Shown here: positions 45,854-57,400 of the stretch, one piece after another
How the letters are laid out: each line of letters starts with the position of its first letter
Numbering within the stretch: the first letter of the stretch is position 1
NCBI GenBank assembly: GCA_025345505.1
Contig: JANVCC010000047.1
Coordinates: 7,757,429-7,821,428, forward strand
Origin: Todiramphus chloris collaris
Lineage: Eukaryota; Chordata; Aves; Coraciiformes; Alcedinidae
DNA length: 64,000 nt
Direction: 5' to 3'
The notes under the pieces: model-generated
Databases searched by the model: none
The model's input: only the letters and a program-made list of their open reading frames with translations
Told to the model about the DNA's origin: nothing
Position numbers and translations under genes: made by a program

Positions 45854-46696
45854 AAACAGAATGACACATGCAGAAGACAAAAAGGAGAGGCAGAGAAATT
45901 TAAAAGTTCAAGAATAAAGAAAAAAGTCTGAAGCATTATTGGGTAGAATGTGAAAACAGTGCAATGAGAGTTACCAGAGAATTACTATTAACACAGTTTT
46001 AAAGAGAAGTAGAACTTGGCATTTAACCCCCCATTTCTCCCCCTATAAATATGCAGAGTATTAAGAAATGAAAGAACAGAATGACAGAATTGCTAAAATC
46101 TAAAGAAATAGGAGCTACATAACAAGTAAGAATTGACCTGCAGAGAGTCAAAATAAGTTTTGGGAATTAAAAGAAAGCAAGGCTGGTTCAGAAGCTGTAC
46201 TGGAATCTTCATGATGCATGAAACAAAGGAGAATGTTGTCTTTTATCTGCCTTGTGTTGAGACAATAACATGATTATTTGCTGGAGGTCGTAACTATTAA
46301 AGTCTATTGATGGGGCTTTGTTCTCAAGAGAAATAACATTTATGTTAGAGAGAGCGACAATCTCATTTTACCCACATCAATATTCCTAGCTGGGTGTAGT
46401 GTGTTTTCCCAGCACAATACATTCTATTAAAATAGTTTATGTTTGGGATCCTGCCTATTTAATTAAGAGAGTTTTCAGCTGAGGCAAAGCAATTTTAGAA
46501 CCACAGCTTTGCGTTCCTGGAAACGCTTCTTCACAGCTCAGCACTCTGCCTGTGGAATCACCAGTATAGAATACTTCCAATATAAAAATATTAAAAGGAG
46601 GAGATGGTGTGTTCAAATAGTATAGTTTGACTTGTTGCTCCCTCTAAATACTCTTTACTCCTCCAAGGACACAGTGGAAGACCTTGAAAGGCAGAA
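45854..46696. other. Single-copy noncoding interval
   Basis: Nothing recognised. Confidence 0.5.
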
Positions 46697-46962
46697 GCAG
46701 TTAACAGGACGAGGGGCAGTGGTCTTGAACTAGAGAAGGATAGATTTCAATTGGGTATTAGGAAGAAGTTCTTTACTATGAGGGTGGTGGAACATGGGAA
46801 CAGGTTGCCCAGGGAGGTGGTGGATGCTCCATCCCTGGAGGCATTCATGGTCAGACTGGATGAGGCTATGAGCAATCTGCTCTAGCTGCAGATGTCCCAG
46901 CTCCCTGGAGGGAGGTTGCTTTAGAGGTCCATTCCAACCTGAGGCATTCTGTGATTCTATAA
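46697..46962 (+). mobile_element. CR1 LINE 3' end (subfamily 5)
   Basis: From TTAACAGGACGAGGGGCAGT through TTAGGAAGAAGTTCTTTACT and CATCCCTGGAGGCATTCATG to TAGAGGTCCATTCCAACCTG and a tail ATTCTGTGATTCTAT. Confidence 0.94.
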
Positions 46963-48739
46963 AGCACTGATGATAATCAGGACCTTCATCCTCATAGCAC
47001 TTTACAAATAACGGTTCCCCTCTTTTGCAACTGGAAAACAAAGACCATACAGAAGGTCTTCATCTGAGTTGCCTTTACACCATGAGCAGAGCTGGCAACA
47101 AGGGCTAGTGGCTCTCTTCTTTCCATCAATGGCAATCTGGGAGACTGAGGCACAACAAACTAGACTTATCTTTCAGGACCATTTATTTTGGAGATAACAT
47201 CAGCTTCTCTTCATCCCAAGAGATTTGTTTCATTTTGTCAAGTGCAGTACCAAACAAACCTACTCTAAGCAAGTAATTAGTATAAACATGTTCCAGATGA
47301 ACTGAATAGTGTCAAACAAATGCTCACGACTTTGCTTACATTGGTTTGATTCCAACAGAGCAAGATTCAGGTATTCACTGTTCTAAATGGTCTCTGAAAA
47401 TATCTTTCTATCTATTTTGACAGTCACTTTCTCCAAGCTAAAACGTTCCCACCAGGATTTACACCCACGGATGCATTGAAAAGAAAATACAAAGAAAGAA
47501 TCAGACTCTGCCTTGTGGAAACAAATAAATCTGTTTTATAGCAACCACTTCACAGTAAAATCAAGGCAATTTTTCTCCGGTGTTCCGTTTGTACAATTTT
47601 GGAGGTGCTTGTTGAGCATTTTAAGCGAATCTTGAAAGCACAGCATTGAATTTCCTTGCTTTTGCTCTCTTTTTCACATGTGATGTTTTTACATGCCAGC
47701 ACAATCAAGCAGAAATTACTTCCAGTTATATTTCAAATATACAGTCTGAAGAGATGGAAACTAGAGACAGCCCTTATGTATAAGCTTGTTATCAATAAAG
47801 GTTTATAGGTTACTCTTTTTTTTATTATTCATTCTGATTATGGGTGCATTTAGGCATTTAAAGACATAAAAAGGCACAGCTCAAATTTCTGAGAGATGTA
47901 CGATGTTTTCTAAGCTACAGGAATGGCTTGAGAATAACTGGTTGTTATCTCTGATCTTCACTCAGTACTGTTCACGTGCTCCCTGCAGCGTATAACCAAA
48001 ATGAGAAGCAGTTTTGGGTGCACAAGGACTGCCAAAAGTTTACCCTTTTCCTTTAGAGTGGATTATTCCAAAGTCTGTGAGGCAGTAAGAACTCTGTTTT
48101 TCATCTCTGGGAAAGGGAAACAAATAAATCATACCTGGAAGATATCAGCACCAATTGATTTCATTGAGACAAACCCCATAAATCACAAAAAAACCCCACT
48201 TCGTTCTGATTGCAGTTACGATCAGATGCAGTTGATCTATCGAAAATCCAAACTCCAAAAGTACTCCAAAGTGTATAAAATGCAGCACAAACACTGACGT
48301 TGCTGATAAGATTTTGAGAAGCATTTCCAGGTAAGTAGGGCTTTGGGGAAAAATATCACCAGGACTTTCAGAAGTAATCAGGCCGCCTTGGAAACCCGTT
48401 ATCATTCATTTAATCTATCATTCCTTCTTTTTTTTTTTTTTTTTTCCTGTCTCTTAAGGGCCAGGTGTACTAGGAGAGCTGACTTCTGAGAAAGTAGCTC
48501 AAGCTAAGGCACATTTCTCCAAACACTAAATTTCTACAGAGTTAACAAGGAATTTCAAGTCATAGTGGACTGAATATACATTTGTTTCCTGCCTTGAACA
48601 TCCTATCCATCAAAAACAAATTCAGTTTATTTTAAAATGAAAATCTTCTTTCTTTAATGTATCAGGTTAATACCAAGCAAAGAGAATAAAAATAAATGCA
48701 AAACAAGGTGAAAAAGGGAAATTTAACAAGAGCATTCTC
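46963..48739. other. Single-copy noncoding interval
   Basis: No gene is recognised. An 18-T run lies at 48428-48445. The 98-codon frame at 48001 is basic and low in recognisable motifs. Confidence 0.45.
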
Positions 48740-49262
48740 TGCACCTGGGACGGGATAATCCTAGTTACAGGTACAGACTGGGGCACACTAGGCTGGAAAG
48801 CAGCTCCGCAGAAAGAGATGTCAGGATTTGTGTTGATGGCAAGTCAAATATGAGACAACACTGTGCCCTGGCAGCCCAAAGGGCCAACCATGTCCTGGGA
48901 TGCATCAAGCGAGGTCATTGTCCTACTCTACACTGCACTGGTGCGACCCTACCTTAAGTACTGGGTGCAGTTTGGGGCAGCTCAATACAAGAAGATCATC
49001 AAACTGTTAAGGTGTGTCCAGAAGACAGTGACCAAGATGGTCAAAGGCCTCAAGTGCAGGACTTACAGGGAGCAACTGATGGCACCTGGATTGTTCAGTT
49101 TGGAGAAGGCTGAGGGTTGACCTCATCACTGAGGGATGATCTTCATCAAGGAGGGTGGTGGAAGGGGAGGGAGATGCTCATCTTCTCTCTCTGGTGACCA
49201 GCAATAGAACATGAGGAAATGGAATGAAGCTGCATCAGGGGTAGTTCAGACTGAGTATCAGA
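48740..49262 (+). mobile_element. CR1 LINE ORF2 C-terminal fragment
   Basis: Starts in the block preceding DLGVLVD and runs through VLLYTALVRPYLKYWVQFGA and VTKMVKGLKCRTYREQL in one frame. It ends at CAGACTGAGTATC without 3' UTR or tail. A stop follows EKAEG. It is therefore truncated at both ends, with the 3' side lost to the neighbouring insertion or deletion. Confidence 0.9.
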
Positions 49263-49436
49263 GAGACAAGGAACTACTGGAGAGAGTCCCATGGAAGCTA
49301 TGAAGATGCTGAGGGGACTAGAGCATCTTTCTGGTGAGGAAAGGCTGTGAGCCCTGGGGCTGCTCAGCTGGAGAAGAGCAGACTTAGAGGGGAGGTGATC
49401 AATGCTGAGCAAGAGCTAAAGGGTTCTCCCAAGATG
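49263..49436 (+). mobile_element. CR1 LINE internal fragment (subfamily 1)
   Basis: Matches the part of 9154-9820 from GACAAGGAACTACTGGAGAG to GAGCTAAAGGG, so it belongs to subfamily 1 and not to the copy before it. It lacks 3' UTR and tail. Confidence 0.88.
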
Positions 49437-49437
49437 A

Positions 49438-49560
49438 TCATAGAATCACAGAACTGTTTCTGTTGGAAAAGACCTTTAAGATCATCAAATCCAACCATAA
49501 ACGTATCCCTACCAAAACCAAACCTAAACCAAACCTAAACCATGTCTCTAAGAATGATGG
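49438..49560 (-). mobile_element. CR1 LINE tail (subfamily 4)
   Basis: Reversed tail CATAGAATCACAGAACTGTT, then GGAAAAGACCTTTAAGATCA and ATCCAACC. A small internal repeat (AAACCTAAACC twice) lies near 49518-49540. It abuts the previous fragment tail-first. Confidence 0.9.
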
Positions 49561-50373
49561 TGACTTTGTCCTGATTTTTCATGGAATATTCTGGAAATAA
49601 ACCCATGCAAGAGCTTCTGAACAGGCATAAATCTCAACATTTTGGCCTAAAATCCTGAAACACACATTGATTTTTTTCTTCCCTTAGAAGAAATTTTTTC
49701 CCCTCTACAAAGGTCAAAACAAACTTGCATATAGTTGATTTACTTTTTTTTTAATCCTACCGTGTCTTTACAGTGAAACTAAAAAGAGCAATGAAATTAT
49801 AAAAAGAGAAGCCATAGCTTGTTATCTATATCTTCAGCTTTCAAGATGACATGAGTAACTATGTAATTAGTAGAGCCATTAATGAAGTTAGAAGAGATCA
49901 CTCATAAGTGTTTCAAGCACTCTGATCTCCTACTGTAGAAATCTTTGAAGGTTAATGCATGGGGCTCATTCTGAGGAACAGAGACAAACTCACAGGAGCA
50001 TCAATCTCACCCCAAGTATCACTTGTGAACTTAAGGTGCAGATTAGAAAGTTGAACTTTCAAGCCTTAATTAGCCAAAAGAGATGTCACCACGGCATAAC
50101 CCTGAGGAGGGAATCAGTATGTAAACAAGGTCACATGACAGCAAGATGAGGGCAGACAACCTACTTTTCTGCAGTGAATGCTTTTGTAGCATTTCAGTCA
50201 CATGCACGTGGAGCTGGAATTCTTTCCTACAGTGCAACTGGACTTGGAACCAAAGGGACTCAATTCTTGCCTTTCATAAACCAGACCTCAAGCCTGAAAC
50301 ATTTTTCTACTTATAAATTTGCAATTATGTTAACAATACCATTATTTGTAGTAAAATTTTAATTACAAACAAA
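49561..50373. other. Single-copy noncoding interval
   Basis: Nothing recognised. Confidence 0.5.
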
Positions 50374-50640
50374 ATCACAGAATCATTTTGGTTGGAAGAG
50401 ATATTTAACTTCATCAGGTCCAACTGTTAAGCCAGCATCACCAGGGCACCACTAACCCATGTCCCTCAGCACCACATCTCCACGTGGGGCTCTGAAACCC
50501 CTCCAGGGATCACGGGGACTCCACCACTGCCCTGGGCAGCCTGGGACAGTCCTGCACCACTCTCAAGTGGAAGAAATTGTCCCCATGTCCATAAACCTCC
50601 CTGGCAACTTGAGGCCATTCCCTCTTGTCCTGTCACTTGA
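50374..50640 (-). mobile_element. CR1 LINE, 3' part of an interrupted copy (subfamily 2)
   Basis: Reversed tail AATCACAGAATCATTTTGG, ACCCATGTCCCTCAGCACCA, CCCTCCAGGGATCACGGGGA, ending at CCTCTTGTCCTGTCACTTG. In the copy at 29264 this sequence runs straight on into CTCCTTGGGAGCAG. Here that continuation is found only at 51861, after a 1.2-kb insertion. Confidence 0.93.
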
Positions 50641-51071
50641 AAGACCTGGCAGATGTGCTTGCCAAGCCACTTTCCATTACTTATCTGAAGTCCTGGCTAA
50701 CTGGGGAGGTCCCAGTGGACTGGAGTTTAGCAAATGTGATGCCCATCTACAAGAAAGGAAGAAAGGAGGATCCAAGTAACTATAGACCTGTTAATCTGAC
50801 CTCGGTACCAGGGAAGGTCATGGAGCAGATCATCTTGAGTGCTCTTACAAGCCGTATAGAGGGCAACCAGCAGATAAGGGCCAGTCAGCATGGGTTTAGG
50901 AAAGGCAGATCTTGCCTGACAAACCTGACCTCCTTCTATGACAAGATGACCCGACTACTGGATGAGGGAAAGGCTGTGGATGTGGTCTACCTGGATTTTG
51001 GAAGGCATTCGACACTGTTCCCCATAGACTTCTAATGGAAAAACTGGCTGCTCATGACCTGGATGAGAATA
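50641..51071 (+). mobile_element. CR1 LINE ORF2 reverse-transcriptase fragment
   Basis: Encodes the first half of the CR1 reverse-transcriptase domain in one frame: DWSLANVMPIYKKGRKEDPS, NYRPVNLTSVPGK (from about 50778), QHGFRKGRSCLTNL (about 50886-50927) and VDVVYLDF (motif A Asp at 50994-50996). A one-base loss near 51000 shifts the frame in the LDFSKAF block. AHDLDE is the last recognisable block. The second catalytic motif is absent, so it is dead. Confidence 0.94.
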
Positions 51072-51396
51072 CAGAATCACACAGAATCATTTAGGTTGGA
51101 AAAGACCCTGGGGATCATCGTGTCCAACCACTAGCCCTACTCCACAAATTCACCCCTAGACCATATCCCCCAACACCACATCTAAGTAATGCTTAAACAC
51201 ACCCAGGGATGGCAACTCAACCACCTCCCTGGGCAGCCCATTCCAGTATCTCACCACTCTTTCCGTGAAGAATTTTTTTCTAGTGTCTAGTCTAAACCTA
51301 CCTTGTTTCAGCTTTAGGCCATTCCCTCTGGTTCTGTCACTAATTACCTGAGAGAAGAGAAGGGCCCGTCTGTCTAGCCAGTACTTGATCCAGCAG
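51072..51396 (-). mobile_element. Inverted CR1 segment: RT piece fused to a 3' end (subfamily 4)
   Basis: On the minus strand [11 protein letters not shown], a reverse-transcriptase block that normally follows AHDLD, runs directly in frame into [18 protein letters not shown]. That is the ORF2 C-terminal end, continuing with [18 protein letters not shown] and the 3' UTR to the tail at 51072. About 250 residues between the blocks are missing. The segment is about 95% identical by eye to the plus-strand 3' end at 51577-51860. Confidence 0.88.
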
Positions 51397-51860
51397 ATTG
51401 AGATGCTGGAGCGGGTGCAGAGGAGGGCAACGAAGATGGTCAAGGGATTGGAGAAGAGATCATATGAAGACCATTTGAAGGAGCTGGGTCTGTTTAGTTT
51501 GAGGAAGAGGAGGCTGAGGGGAGACCTCATCACTCTCTACAGCTACCTGAAAGGACATTGTAGAGAGGCTGGTGCTGGTCTCTTCTCTCAGGTGAATAGT
51601 GACAGAACCAGAAGGAATGGCCTCAAGCTGAAACAAGGAGGTTTAGACTAGACACTAGGAAAAAGTTCTTCACGGAAAGAGTGGTGAGATATTGGAATGG
51701 GCTGCCCAGGGAGGTGGTTGAGTTGCCATCCCTGGATGTGTTTAAGCATTGCTTAGATGTGGTGTTGGGGGATATGGTCTAGGGGTGAATTTGTGGAGTA
51801 GGGCTAATGGTTGGACATGATGATCCCCAGGGTCTTTTCCAACCTAAATGATTTTGTGAT
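51391..51860 (+). mobile_element. CR1 LINE 3' end (subfamily 4)
   Basis: Reads [38 protein letters not shown] and [17 protein letters not shown] in frame, then a stop, the 3' UTR (TATGGTCTAGGGGTGAATTT) and the tail AAATGATTTTGTGAT. Its first bases overlap the end of the inverted segment (CAGCAG), suggesting microhomology at the junction. Confidence 0.93.
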
Positions 51861-52080
51861 TCCTTGGGAGCAGAACCTGATCTCCCCTCCCAGCTCCAAG
51901 CTCCTGTCAGGGAGCTATGCGGAGCCAGAAGGTCTCCCCTGAGCCTCCTTCTCTCCAGGCTCAACAAGCCCAGGTCCCTCAGCCACTCCTCACTAGACTT
52001 ATTCTCTAGCCCCTTCCCCAGATTCCTAGCCCATGTTCAGATGCTTTCCAGCACCTCAAATCAATGCCTTCTTACCATGG
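51861..52080 (-). mobile_element. CR1 LINE, 5' part of an interrupted copy (subfamily 2)
   Basis: Begins TCCTTGGGAGCAGAACCTGA, then CTCCTGTCAGGGAGCTATGC and CCAGAAGGTCTCCCCTGAGC, the normal continuation of 50374-50640. It ends near CTTTCCAGCACCTCAAATC. Confidence 0.92.
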
Positions 52081-53685
52081 TCTGCTACCCGTGCCCAGAA
52101 TTCACTATTTGTTGTATTTCAGAAATCTGCACCCTGCAATGTGAGGACTGTGCTCGACTAGTTGGTACTCAGTAGTTCTGACAGTGAACTCGGGGTTAGC
52201 TTTAGGTTCTTGACAGCGTTCTCCACGCGCGTAGTCACTTCTTTGCGCATCATTTGAGTTTGAAATGGGAAGGTCCCCCTTTGCCAGCAGTAGGAAAAAA
52301 GTAGTTAAGCAGTTTGAGGAAACTATTGAATATCTCTACATTCTATTCAACAGCTGTAAATTTATGCTGACTTCACGAGCAGAGACTGAAAATTCACCAT
52401 AAATGTGTGGGCTGTGTGTGTGTGCGCGTGGTAAGAGGGAGGGAAAAGACAGCTGGAGAAGTTGTTCTTTGTTCTGATTTTGGGAAAGGGTACCAGAGTC
52501 TGCACAACACAATTTGAAGCAGCTTTTACAACTTATGATGATCTAATTTCACATGGAAAGCAGCACAGCCTGAGGCTCTACTATGAGATTCCACCCCCAG
52601 TGATCCCTGGCCTGCATGTAACCTGCCACAGACACTGTGGTCCATCCTTCCTCTCTGAGAGACCACAGAGGGGAAGGGGACACAGGGAGCCAAACTTGCT
52701 TCTTTTTTCTGCCTTTATAACCCTCAAGAGCCTTGCACAAAGGTTTGAATTTTCAGCCTTTTAATTAGTCCACGTTCAAAGTCTAGCGGAGTAGCCACGA
52801 TGGGCAAAGTAATTAAATTGATGTTTGCAGAGAGACAAAAAAAAATGAATCATCTTTTGTAAGAGCTACACTGATACTCTTTCAGAGCAAAACAGTGGGG
52901 AGGGTTTACAAACCAGAAAGTAGCCAGGCTTTTCTTCAGCTGCAACAGATGATCTCATAAAATGAATTATTTACCCTGACAAATCTTATCTCACCTATGC
53001 TCAGAATATGAACTCTTCACTGAGCTTCTTAAAGATACAAAGAGTAATAAAGATCAAGCAAGCTTTTAACAGCCTTTCATGAAAAGGGAAAACAATTCAT
53101 TGTAAAATGATGGCTTATCAGATGGTCAATATATTTTATGTCCTTTAGAAGTGTGGCACAGTGGAGACAAAACAAATACTGGATGAGGGACTATAGCTAG
53201 AAAAAGAAATAAGATGTAAAAGAAACAAAATGAAGGTGTGAGAATTCTATCCTGGACTTTTAACACCCCCACCTCCTTATGCACTGCACAGGGAAGGGTG
53301 GTTGCTTCTTACAAAACCCTTCTTTCCTGTCCCTTTCTGACCATCAGGAGTTAATTATGTTAGCTTTGGGTCAGGACACACACACTTGACAAGCCAAAGC
53401 AAATGGAAGCAGCACATCAGATGACATTTTATTCCAACTGGTATCACCACTCCTGGTACAAGAATTTCGAGAAGATTGCAGTTATGATTCTTTTTCTGCT
53501 GTGTACTTTGGAAATATCTTTTTAATGATGATGTATAGGCAATTATACACCATTATGTATTTCCCCATGCAAAACAGTTTCAGCAGAGGTAGCTCAAGCA
53601 AGACTAAGAGGTAAGCAAATGGAACACTCCATGAGCAGAAGACAGTCCTGAGCTGCCTGGCACAACACATGGGAACACAGCTCTT
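52081..53685. other. Single-copy noncoding interval
   Basis: No gene is recognised. A short GT array lies at 52412-52429. Confidence 0.5.
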
Positions 53686-53744
53686 TAGAATCATGGAATG
53701 CTTTGGGTTGGAAGGGACCTTTAATGGTCATCTAGTCCACCCCC
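53686..53744 (-). mobile_element. CR1 LINE tail fragment
   Basis: TAGAATCATGGAATGCTTTG, GGTTGGAAGGGACC and CATCTAGTCCACCCC only. Close to the nested tail at 33456. Confidence 0.88.
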
Positions 53745-54221
53745 ATATTTAGATCCCCCTCTTCCACAAGCAGATAATCTGATTCTGTATTCCTTAAAAG
53801 ATCAATAAATCAAAATTCCCTTTCAGCCCTTCTCCGTGTTTATTTTTTTTTAATTGAAAAAATACTTAATATGAGCTGACTAACTTATATAGGCTGTAAA
53901 CACAGACTCAACTCTTTCCATACATGGAGACTAACTGAAAGCAGTGAGAACCACAGACACACATGCAAGAACAATTTTTTGTCTTAGAGTGATCAAAGAA
54001 AACTCAAATGATAGATAGATGAGAAAACAGTTAAAGGTATTTTAACTCATAAGACTAGGTAATTTTATTGCACGTAAATAACCACGGCCATAACATCATC
54101 ACATATCATTATTCTATGATAAGACATCTATCTATGTCATGCTTAAATTTATATATGGTATCTAGTGACACACAGATAGGTATAGACACCATATCTTCAA
54201 AACTACAGGACACCTCCTCAA
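53745..54221. other. Noncoding interval between CR1 copies
   Basis: Nothing recognised apart from a few GATA units near 54010. Confidence 0.5.
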
Positions 54222-54474
54222 AGATGGTTTTAAACTAAAAGAGGGAGGTTTAGACTGGAGAGAAGGAAGAAATTTTTTCCACTGAGGGTGGTGAGAGCCT
54301 GTCCCAGGTTGCCCAGAGGGGTGGTGGCTGCCCCATCCCTGGCACCATTGCAGGTGAGGATGGCCGGGGCTCTGAGCACCCTGCTCTAGTTGCAGATGGC
54401 CCTGCTCCCTGCAGGGAGTTGGGCCAGATGACCTTGAAAGGTCCCTTCCAACTCAAACCAGTCTATGATTCTCT
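54222..54474 (+). mobile_element. CR1 LINE 3' end (subfamily 3)
   Basis: TTTAAACTAAAAGAGGGAGG, TGGCACCATTGCAGGTGAGG, CTAGTTGCAGATGGCCCTGC, GACCTTGAAAGGTCCCTTCC and the tail TCTATGATTCTC. Subfamily 3 in good condition. Confidence 0.95.
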
Positions 54475-57400
54475 GCTTTCCTGTAAGTGACAAGAAGATA
54501 GACTCCTGACTAGACAGGACAGCTGAAAGATGCATGAGGTGGAGGGTGTTTTTCCTACTAGTTAATAAAAAAAAGAGTTATAAGCCAAAGCAAATCTTAA
54601 ATAAATGCAGCTTGGAATCTCTGAACATCAATTTGTTGTGTTGACACTGTGGCTGTGTTAACACTTCTAATTACATGCTCCATTTAGGCAAAATTAACTG
54701 TCAGCTGTGAGGTTGGGCTGAAAAGGATGCTGACAACCACGACTGCTCTCTGGGTGGTGAAGCACATGATCTCACCAAGCTACGGTGAGGTGGCAGCTCA
54801 CAGATTGAGAAGGACACTGGAGAGCAGGTACAGAAACAGCCCTGGAATGGGGTGGCCACAGACACCTACAAACTAGGAGAACAGTTCTTCTTGTGATCCC
54901 TTAAGGGAATCAAGTCACGCTGAAGGATTTGGAACATTCACCCTAGAGTTTTCAGCAATAAGGTGGAAGAGAAATAGAGACAAAGTGACTTTCAAGTTAT
55001 TGATGGAGTTTTGTTCACCTAAGTAACTATCAGCTTATCTGTCTGCCTAAAATCCTAGAAACCTCCAGCTTTTTTCTCCTTTGAGGTAACTTCTAGGCAA
55101 AGATACAGCAACCTCTCACAAGTAGAATGTGCACCGAAGTTTTAACTGGGAATCGTGTCTCCACGCAATGCGTTGGATAGCTGGTAATTTTAAACATACT
55201 TTTTAATCTGCAAAGTCAGACAAATTCCAACTAACTTCTAATAATACTTCTGGCATATCCTATTTTCTCTTATAAATAAGTAACAAAATGCTTAGACATA
55301 GCAAAAACATATTTCAACAAATTAATTCTCTATATTTGTGCATCTTTGGCCTAACCATGAGCCAAACTCTAGCACTGCTTTTGAGGTATTTCCTCATGCT
55401 CTGTAGTAATATTTATATTGATTTTCTGGTGTGATGAAAAACTAAAATCTTCTCTTGCAAAGTTCTTAAGTCCTGTGCACTTTCTTCTCTAATTTCATAC
55501 TGCTCCTTTCAACCTCTTATTGAGTTTTTCAATATTATGGAGCTTTGAGTCTAGAATATCTTTAAGCACTACAAGTAAGGCAGCATCAGTGATTAATTTT
55601 CCTGAAAAAACAGCTATTATAGTTTCCTGGGGGGGCACAGCTGGTGGCTCATGAATTGGTTGAATAGAGATGGTGATTCCCGAATAGTTATTTTCCTATT
55701 TGAAGTTTTCAGATACTAATACTGAAGAAAAAAAAAAAGATAATATAATATATTCTTATTATTTTCATCTTCAGAATGGAGAGTGAATACGCTATTACAC
55801 TTTTTGGTTGATAAGTTATTTCTTATTCTGTGGTGGGGCTGATGAGAATGGAAAGAACTGGAACGACCACCTTATGGTGAAGACACCGGACCAGCACTGG
55901 GGAAGATGTAAATTGAATTCCACGCTCCCTAAGGGTCCCTCTCAAGGTCCTCATCAACTATTCAGTTTCCCTGCACACAACTTCTCATTTTTGCAGTGAT
56001 GGAAATAAGACTTTTCTGCCTCTCAAGAGAATTTGGAACAGTGCTTGGTATTTTCATCGTGGTCAAATATTTAAAAGTTATTTGCCAGAAATGTAAACAC
56101 TTATATACAGCAACTCACCTTGATTACTCTGCCATTATAACCACTACAGTTTTAGCACAAATCATCTATTTCTTCTTCATTATCATCACTAAAAGGTACT
56201 GGTAAGCCAAGCAAGGAAATAATTTCAAACCAGCCATGTACCCAAACAATAACACAGTAAATAATTACCAGAAATAGATCATACAAGGCTTAGTCTAATT
56301 GTAGCAATACCCAGAGCTAAACAACAAACAGGAAACTGAAACAGAGTTAATAAGAATAACACCTGATGTTTCTTGAAAGTTTTTTTTTGTTTGGGTTTCT
56401 TTTGTTTTGGTTTTTTTTGGGTTTTTTCTTTGTGTTTTTATTTGACTCACTGTGACTTATGTGTTTAAAGGCTTATTTGTGGAAAAGACATGAATTTTCA
56501 GGCTGTGAGCTGATTTTCAGATGATAGAAAAGGATGTTACCCTATGAAACTGGAATCTCCACTGAGATACCTGGCAGCCTCATTTGAGTTTCCCTCTGAT
56601 ACAATCAGGCTGCACAAATATTTGTTGTATTTCTTGTTCCTCTTTGATAGAAACACCTACATAGAGCTTAATAGCCTGCCTGCTTCTGCTCTTTATTCTT
56701 ATTTGATTTCTTCTGCCCAGGCAGTTATGTAGCAATCATTTCCAAAACTCATTTCAAAAGCAGATTAGAAAACAAGGCTACTTGCACTCTCTAGGGAGTA
56801 AAGATAGGAAAACTAAAAGCAACTCTATGGGGTCCCCCATCCAAGCCCAGCTCTCAGTCAGTAGGCAACAGATAAGGAAGCGGAACAATCTGCACTTGGA
56901 AGATTTCATTGATCTAAGTTGTGATAAAGAGACCAACCCATCTATTTATTCTTAAAATGAGACATGCAGAATCAAGGAATCTTTAAATTTATTGTGTAGT
57001 TTCAGTGAGTCTTTAAATAGCAGTTTTGTGCTTTGACTAGGAACGAGGAAGAGGCAACTAGAAGGAAACAAGCTGTCATTTTTAATAGCCTGCTTTTCTG
57101 GGTTCCCCTTAAGACATGACAGGGGGAAGTTAACAAAATTTATGATTTGACCCATATTAATTGGTTAAGCCAGAGATCTGCTAAAGACTCAAGGGAGGCT
57201 CTCCAAGCGACTAATTTTATACAGAATTCTCTTGTGATATTTCAAGCAAACCCAAAGACAGAGCTACTTAAAATATGGTATTATGTAAAAGGGTTGTGAA
57301 TCACACCTAATCTTAATAAAAATATTTCTCATACTTCAATATTGGTAAAAATACTTTGAATATCCTTCTCAGTACAGAGAGAGATAGATAAGTATGGCAG

